Assembly: GCA_028293365.1 (NCBI GenBank)
Contig: JAQGOX010000580.1
Coordinates: forward strand, 1-10,134
Reading direction: 5' to 3'
Source of the DNA: Verrucomicrobiales bacterium
GTDB lineage: Bacteria; Verrucomicrobiota; Verrucomicrobiia; Limisphaerales; SXQI01
DNA length: 10,134 bases
Under the pieces are notes generated by a model. That model was not told where the DNA came from. It saw nothing but the letters and a program-made list of their open reading frames with translations, and searched no databases. The position numbers and the translations under genes were made by a program. How positions within the stretch are numbered: position 1 is the stretch's first letter; the number at the start of each line of letters is the position of its first letter. This document shows positions 8,001 to 10,134 of the stretch, one piece after another.

Positions 8001-10134
8001 CGGCTCATAGAGATAGCCAACCTTGTTCGGTGCGAATAAATTCGCCGCACCCACCAGCGCGTACTGAACCTCTTTCGACAACAGACTGCGGCAGGCGAGA
8101 TGCAAACCAGTCATTGAGGACGAACACAAACTCTGAACAAAAAAGCTCGGTCCTTTCAATCCCAGGCTATAGGAAATCCAGGCCGGAATCATCCCAGGCT
8201 GCCCAAACTGGCCAGCTTCATGCCCATCCATCCCTTGCAGTTCGCGCTCGGCCAGCCCTGACGCTTGCTGATAGTAATTGTTTCCCGCCGACATGAAGAC
8301 ACTCGTCTCCGGAATAGATCGCGGCGCATAACCCGCTTCTTCGATCGCCTGCCAAGTGTGTTGCAGCAACATTCTGGCTTGGGGATCCATATTCTCCGCT
8401 TGCCGCGGCGAAATATTGAAAAAGTCCGGGTCGAAATTCGCCTTTCCCTCGATCCCCATTCCGACCGGAACGAAATGCGGATTCGCGATTCGATCTTCCG
8501 AAACACCCATTGCGCGCAGTTCTTCAATCGGGTAAACCCGGGAACTTTCAATTCCTTCGCAAAGATTTTTCCAAAATTTTTCGTGATGCTCTGCTCCGGG
8601 GAAACTGCAGGAGATTCCAATGATCGCAACGCTTTGATCGTAATATTCCGGATCAATTGCTTTAGGGTCTTTTACGGGCGGGGCTTGCGCCGCGGGGCCC
8701 TTTTCTCCGGCTAATTCGTTCCGATTAATTTCACCATTTCGCAACAACGGAAATTCATTTACGAAAATGAATCGGGAAGGAATCGTGCACCCCGGCAATT
8801 CCTCACTTAACGCCTTTTTCAGGATTGGCACATGTTCTTCCCAATCCAATGCGAACGATGGAAAATTCGCCCCATGATTCAGCATTTTCTCACTGGGACC
8901 GTAATTAAGTGAACGCGGCAACGCCCCGGAACTTCCGTCTGGCTGCAAGTAGAGTTGAAACCGGCCATCCTCAAATCCTTGCTCTGTATGCAGCGTCGCC
9001 GTAATTCCCTCCGCCGCTCCCCTCTTCAAACATTCAAACGGATCAATTCCTTCATCCGATTTTTCTCGCAGTGTACCGAGGATCTCGCATATCGGCGCTT
9101 CGTCGCCGGGACTATCGAGCCACTCCATGTAGGCGATCTCTTTCGAAAGGCGCCTGTTTGGAATATCCGTAAGAAATAATGGGCCTTTCGAAGCCATCCT
9201 CAAATAATCCTCTAATGCTGAGTCAGACGGCGACCACGGATGGACGGCCGGAGCCACCCCTTCCGCAGTTCCCTCATCCAGGTATAAGAAGACATCATAC
9301 CGAAACCGCACAAACTCATTCTGGAATTTTCCCATTTTGGGGTTGATCCGAACTTGTTTGATTCGCGGAATCGTCTCCCCCAGATTTTTGAAATACCCAG
9401 GATTGATCACCAATTCCTTTTCGAGCTTGATCCGATCCGCGAGCAGCTTTCGAAAACGTCGTTTGCTTGTGCTCGGAGCGCACTGTCTCTGCAGCGTCCA
9501 GACGTGGAACGCTCGAAGCAACCTCAGATCGCGCACATCTCCAATGAATATGCGTGCTTTCGGTGGGAGCCGGCGTGCCAGCGATTCGATTAGATGCGTA
9601 AGATAATCAATGCTCGGGAAGTATTGCGCCACCGAATGAATCACAACCGTATCAGCTTTTTCAATCGGTACGATCGTCAGATCAGATGCATCACAGCGAA
9701 AACAATGAACCCGATCCTTATAGGATTTATCTTCCAGGGAGGCGCTTATGTGATCGATCGCATTTTGTGACAAATCGGTCGCGAGATACTGCTCAACCCT
9801 GCTCGCGAACTGAAATAAAAGCATGCCGGTCCCGCACCCTATTTCCAGAATACACTTTGGCTTGTGATCCATCACCTGGCTCACTGCCAGATCGATGCAT
9901 TCTCGAATCTCCTCATCAGAAATTTGTTCTCCGGAATCGCTCCGCACATACCCAATCGTATTGATTTTCTTTTCCGAACTGATTTCGCCACCGGCAATCG
10001 GCTGATAATTTCGCTCCCACACTGAAATCCATTGCTCAAGCCGTTCGCCTCGATCCTTTGCCGCCTTCCGGCCCGTAAAATATTCAGTCTTCGGAATCGC
10101 GAACGCCACAAGCGATTCAACGCCTTGACCATCC
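2004..10134 (-). CDS. Hybrid NRPS/trans-AT polyketide synthase, 5' end outside the window
   Basis: Multimodular assembly-line enzyme, presumably cytoplasmic, that builds a polyketide/peptide chain on carrier-protein thioesters. Residues are numbered from the GTG at 10109 because the true start is not in the window: the frame stays open to 10133, and the extra residues (ending ESLVAF) read as the stretch just after NRPS motif A8. Domain order: adenylation-domain fragment, N-methyltransferase (about 26-395), adenylation C-terminal subdomain (398-466), KS1 (492-917), trans-AT linker (925-1090), ACP1 (1118-1196), KS2 (1236-1674), trans-AT linker (1688-1834), unassigned segment (1864-2038), KR (2042-2535), an unassigned linker of about 75 residues, ACP2 (2622-2694), stop. 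There is no AT, DH, ER or TE and no PCP after the adenylation domain. No stop or frameshift interrupts about 8.1 kb. The next gene overlaps by 4 bases and begins with a KS, so the chain passes from ACP2 to that protein. The product is unknown; the adenylation specificity residues lie outside the window. Confidence 0.96.
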   Translation of the reverse strand, partial: DGQGVESLVAFAIPKTEYFTGRKAAKDRGERLEQWISVWERNYQPIAGGEISSEKKINTIGYVRSDSGEQISDEEIRECIDLAVSQVMDHKPKCILEIGCGTGMLLFQFASRVEQYLATDLSQNAIDHISASLEDKSYKDRVHCFRCDASDLTIVPIEKADTVVIHSVAQYFPSIDYLTHLIESLARRLPPKARIFIGDVRDLRLLRAFHVWTLQRQCAPSTSKRRFRKLLADRIKLEKELVINPGYFKNLGETIPRIKQVRINPKMGKFQNEFVRFRYDVFLYLDEGTAEGVAPAVHPWSPSDSALEDYLRMASKGPLFLTDIPNRRLSKEIAYMEWLDSPGDEAPICEILGTLREKSDEGIDPFECLKRGAAEGITATLHTEQGFEDGRFQLYLQPDGSSGALPRSLNYGPSEKMLNHGANFPSFALDWEEHVPILKKALSEELPGCTIPSRFIFVNEFPLLRNGEINRNELAGEKGPAAQAPPVKDPKAIDPEYYDQSVAIIGISCSFPGAEHHEKFWKNLCEGIESSRVYPIEELRAMGVSEDRIANPHFVPVGMGIEGKANFDPDFFNISPRQAENMDPQARMLLQHTWQAIEEAGYAPRSIPETSVFMSAGNNYYQQASGLAERELQGMDGHEAGQFGQPGMIPAWISYSLGLKGPSFFVQSLCSSSMTGLHLACRSLLSKEVQYALVGAANLFAPNKVGYLYEPGLNLSSDGHCRSFDAAADGMVEGEGVCVVLLKRAREAIQDRDHIYALLRGVGLSQDGADKVGFSAPSLRGQSEAVRKVLQETGVPVETIRYVEAHGTGTPLGDSIEVAALTEGYQYGTSKKQFCGLGSTKPNIGNLDTVTGLIGCVKIALSLNKGEFPPVVNHRTSNPEICFENSPFYVVGKTETWNPGQQPIRIAQHVYSLGGTNAHAIYEEHRRGKRAKALGAIPILIPLSARTRERLQAYARKLSEFLAVLNQTSRDDEAEYLADLAYTLQVGRESMEHRVLFQVQDLEGLKEKLSQFANGKENGEGVFCGEVSRKKDLLQLIGDEPDRRAFAQERIAEGKWDKVANLWIRGVELDWNLIYGEQLPDRISLPTYPFLEEPYWLAQSKHFRDTGNFTTKIPERPAPAGNDSITVLERVDSIVRAAISDLLGLPAAELDANRVFNESGFDSVSLIRLTNQLNQNHRLNLTPAVLFEHSTICKLVRYLAEVKGAALPSGQNQNGSKTSRLKVIEEAKAVSTTVGQPERGDGKAERIAIVGMSGRFPQAADLEAFWENLKAGRDCISEVPPDRWSWEEYYGDPDEDPTKTKIKWGGFMDGVGEFDPLFFNLSPREAEGMDPQNRLLMMYVWLAMEDAGYSASSISGTNTGLFIGTGDTGYAGLVASEKRRPDYGFLGVYPFSGPNRMSYFLNLNGPSEPINTGCSSSLVAVHKAVVALETGACDMAFAGGVNTVPTPDGHITFSKVGMLCEDGRCKAFGSQANGFVRGEGAGILVLKRLSDAEAAGDHIYGVILGSAENHGGRSNSFTAPNPVAQAQLLETAHRKAGIDPRTVGYIETHGTGTKLGDPVEIEGLKKAFQSLAPNRVEGEQAFCGLGSVKSNIGHLEMAAGIAGLIKVLLQLKHKTLVPTLHCHEVNPLIQIEGSPFYIVQEAGKWRTVTDAQGRELPRRAGVSSFGVGGVNAHVVIEEYLPRLNFVEGIETKNEPFLIVLSAKKKEALQEAAGRLRGYLKKRPELSQVELRNIAYTLQAGREAMEERVAFVAKTQSSLVLALGRFLDGHESFDHCFRGYARQVALKESGVSDALIDARDLKSVAAFWVTGGIVDWPKMYCAPLPTRTSLPGYPFARERYWAVPAGRKEVVTNEIASIGRNCDPAKDGWQTSQVLGSVDWVEQLRRCAGKRITILYTDERDKNQFRQLLQQMSEAAQLTTPLRLRSVSVEELGSEEFGRAPEAIFILLGPNETKFPMEVNRILRRELSAKEIQIFVLHTGRLAGETEIPADEQHQWKLVECSENQISPSGQQLLLREWLAGARNEPTRGTPLFIRYESSQRFEWKAPISIPNHFLEKKWKPQDLPQQAANSSIGVTLVFVNEESVGLLPILNLQKPVLVGSSRVQSNRTDFIVDFADEASAALNIPDMLKACASVERIIDLSDLYRTPRDYDEEKFGKLAIYQALIGLFVPCQILHFTQGLQAFEAKQMSLAGAKFGGLVKMLSAEYSHISARTIDIDSEAFEKTGCVAEIVDAESQKNEETEICYRQGKRYVPFLVAESQKHFERTFSLRSDGVYIVTGGTRGIGFEIAKHLVSSGARKLVLLGIQSLPPKAEWQRAAQDGELSPDQRAQLKGFIELGQKLDQFEIYTGPLTDRKSLGEFFAGIRSRWGVIKGVIHSAGVYSEAHSSAFVTRDFARMRNVFEPKVRGTEQLHELLRFDDLDFFVSFSSLTGLIPRLARGLSDYAMANAFLDYFSAYQFHQNRRVCYRTITWVDWNEAGFAARMASEELERLEGKLREIGLISFSNRAGLRFFDLAMKTPNRDWVLPCALNLEAFNVAQPELLFGSASRVAPVKITKEIEPRLPERFDRQLEEWETAQASGISLSAEALEAFVPFEEIKRLEPSRINRVHALLFPNTKMEPRTGRGNGRTEVSEVIRKNLFDVLKIRELSDGEPFQNYGLDSISAMVFSNRLEKELKREVQPGWLIDFPTVETLALHLERQMEARRDYFE
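2028..2246 (-). other. ACP2: C-terminal acyl carrier protein domain
   Basis: Residues 2622-2694, with the phosphopantetheine serine at Ser2653 in NYGLDSISAMVF (codon 2151-2153). Only about seven residues follow before the stop, so there is no C-terminal docking tail. The chain must pass to KS3 on the next protein. Confidence 0.93.
2505..3986 (-). other. Ketoreductase (KR) domain
   Basis: NADPH-dependent reduction of the beta-keto group made by KS2 to a hydroxyl. The structural half runs from about 2042 to 2245 and includes the LAGAKFGGLVKMLSAEY signature. The catalytic half begins with the nucleotide-binding motif VTGGTRGIG (2269-2277). Lys2396 (EPKVRGT), Ser2419 or Ser2420 (SFSSLTG), Tyr2435 and Asn2439 (SDYAMANAFLD) form the active site. 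Where B-type KRs have an Asp (LDD motif), this one has YSE after HSAGV, and there is no A-type Trp, so the hydroxyl configuration cannot be read with confidence. Confidence 0.93.
3996..4520 (-). other. Unassigned segment between the KS2 linker and the KR
   Basis: Residues 1864-2038, about 175 residues, lie between the KS2 linker and the start of the KR structural half. Predicted strand and helix alternation is visible (KRITILYTDE, EAIFILLGP, IQIFVLHTG), ending with LLLREWLAG and LFIRYESSQRFEW. I do not recognise catalytic motifs. It may be an N-terminal structural or docking extension of the KR rather than an enzyme. Confidence 0.5.
4608..5048 (-). other. Trans-AT type post-KS linker after KS2
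   Basis: Residues 1688-1834 repeat the pattern seen after KS1: LRNIAYTLQAGREAMEERV, then FWVTGGIVDWPKMY and SLPGYPFARERYW. No acyltransferase is inserted. Confidence 0.85.
5088..6404 (-). other. KS2: ketosynthase domain with complete Cys-His-His triad
   Basis: Begins RIAIVGMSGRFPQ and ends GVGGVNAHVVIEEYL. Cys1406 (NTGCSSSLVAVH), His1541 (ETHGTGTKLGD) and His1586 (KSNIGHLEMAAG) are all present. Segments such as PNRMSYFLNLNGPSEPINTG are typical of trans-AT ketosynthases. It should carry out decarboxylative malonyl extension of the chain from ACP1. Confidence 0.95.
6522..6758 (-). other. ACP1: acyl carrier protein domain
   Basis: Residues 1118-1196 have carrier-protein helices around GFDSVSLIRL; the phosphopantetheine attachment site is Ser1155 (codon 6645-6647). 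It is the only carrier between the adenylation region and KS2, so it has to serve KS1 and possibly also the adenylation/methyltransferase pair. Confidence 0.92.
6840..7337 (-). other. Trans-AT type post-KS linker after KS1
   Basis: Residues 925-1090 contain LADLAYTLQVGRESMEHRV, then LWIRGVELDWNLIYG and ISLPTYPFLEEPYW. This is the KS-linker arrangement left in PKS modules that have no integrated AT; no GHSxG acyltransferase motif occurs. The same landmarks recur after KS2 and KS3, so all three modules depend on an AT acting in trans. Confidence 0.85.
7359..8636 (-). other. KS1: ketosynthase domain with Cys-His-Asn triad
   Basis: Begins SVAIIGISCSFPG and ends SLGGTNAHAIYEE. The active cysteine is Cys662 (SLCSSSMTGLH), the first His is His798 (EAHGTGTPLGD), and the position of the NIGH histidine is Asn838 (KPNIGNLD, codon 7596-7598, AAT). 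The KPNIG.LD and NPEICFENSPFYV segments resemble ketosynthases that follow NRPS modules, in line with the adenylation domain just upstream. Whether it elongates is open. Confidence 0.93.
8712..8918 (-). other. NRPS adenylation C-terminal subdomain with altered A10 motif
   Basis: Residues 398-466, with LKKALSEELPGCTIPSRFIFV followed by FPLLRNGEINRNEL, match the end of an adenylation domain (usual forms: YMVPSAFV, then LPLTPNGKVDRKAL). The A10 lysine, which contacts the acyl-adenylate in this family, is Glu460 (codon 8730-8732). The usual PCP does not follow: only about 26 residues, rich in Ala, Pro and Lys, separate it from KS1. Adenylation activity is therefore doubtful. Confidence 0.85.
8925..10133 (-). 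other. Adenylation-domain fragment with inserted N-methyltransferase domain
   Basis: Residues before 26 read like the stretch following adenylation motif A8 (ESLVAFAIP). They are followed by a complete NRPS-type methyltransferase. The SAM-binding motif I is LEIGCGTGMLLF (88-99). The other family motifs are VIHSVAQYFPSIDYL (156-170), IFIGDVRDL (187-195) and NEFVRFRYDVFL (264-275), and the family's tail (IPNRRL, GIDPFECL, DGRFQLYL) runs to about 389. Insertion between A8 and A9 is the known position for N-methyltransferases that methylate the amine of a PCP-bound aminoacyl group. Nothing essential looks missing from the methyltransferase, so it is probably active. Its substrate is uncertain because no PCP follows. 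Confidence 0.88.

Noticed and set aside
8640..8715. PCP lost through an apparent frameshift rather than truly absent
   Set aside because: The frame is continuous from A10 to KS1 and the gap is only about 75 bases, too short to encode a carrier protein in any frame.
9881..10132. Minus-strand open frame of 83 codons starting with ATG at 10132
   Set aside because: It overlaps the NRPS frame in another phase and its Arg-rich translation has no recognisable domain; the methyltransferase frame has strong motifs.

Overview
The whole window is coding on the minus strand: two consecutive, overlapping genes for modular trans-acyltransferase (AT-less) polyketide synthases with an NRPS-derived part. It looks like an interior piece of one large hybrid NRPS/trans-AT PKS biosynthetic cluster. 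I find no rRNA, tRNA, mobile element, CRISPR array, promoter or terminator, and no intergenic stretch. GC is roughly 50%. There is no taxonomic marker. The bacterium is one with secondary-metabolite megasynthases, but I cannot name the phylum.

Read in the direction of transcription (10134 to 1), the first gene enters the window already in frame, inside an NRPS adenylation domain. It continues as an N-methyltransferase inserted in that domain, the C-terminal adenylation subdomain, KS1, a trans-AT linker, ACP1, KS2, a trans-AT linker, an extra unassigned segment, a ketoreductase and ACP2, and stops at 2004. The second gene starts at 2007 with a 4-base ATGA overlap. It encodes KS3, a trans-AT linker and the start of ACP3, cut by the window edge at the phosphopantetheine serine. 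No AT domain is present in any of the three modules, so malonyl units must be supplied by a separate AT protein encoded elsewhere.

The most striking feature is that the three ketosynthases carry three different catalytic sets. KS1 has Cys-His-Asn, KS2 the canonical Cys-His-His, and KS3 Cys-Gln-His. KS3 fits the known non-elongating (KS0) class of trans-AT systems. KS1 is unusual: its NIGH histidine is Asn, giving a triad like that of FabH. The NRPS part before KS1 is also odd. The A10 lysine is Glu, and no peptidyl carrier protein lies between the adenylation domain and KS1. Only the KS2-KR-ACP2 module looks like an ordinary elongation and reduction module. The inferred flow is: an aminoacyl or methylated unit or upstream chain of uncertain handling at KS1/ACP1, then C2 extension and beta-keto reduction by KS2-KR-ACP2, then hand-over without elongation to KS3/ACP3 of the next protein.
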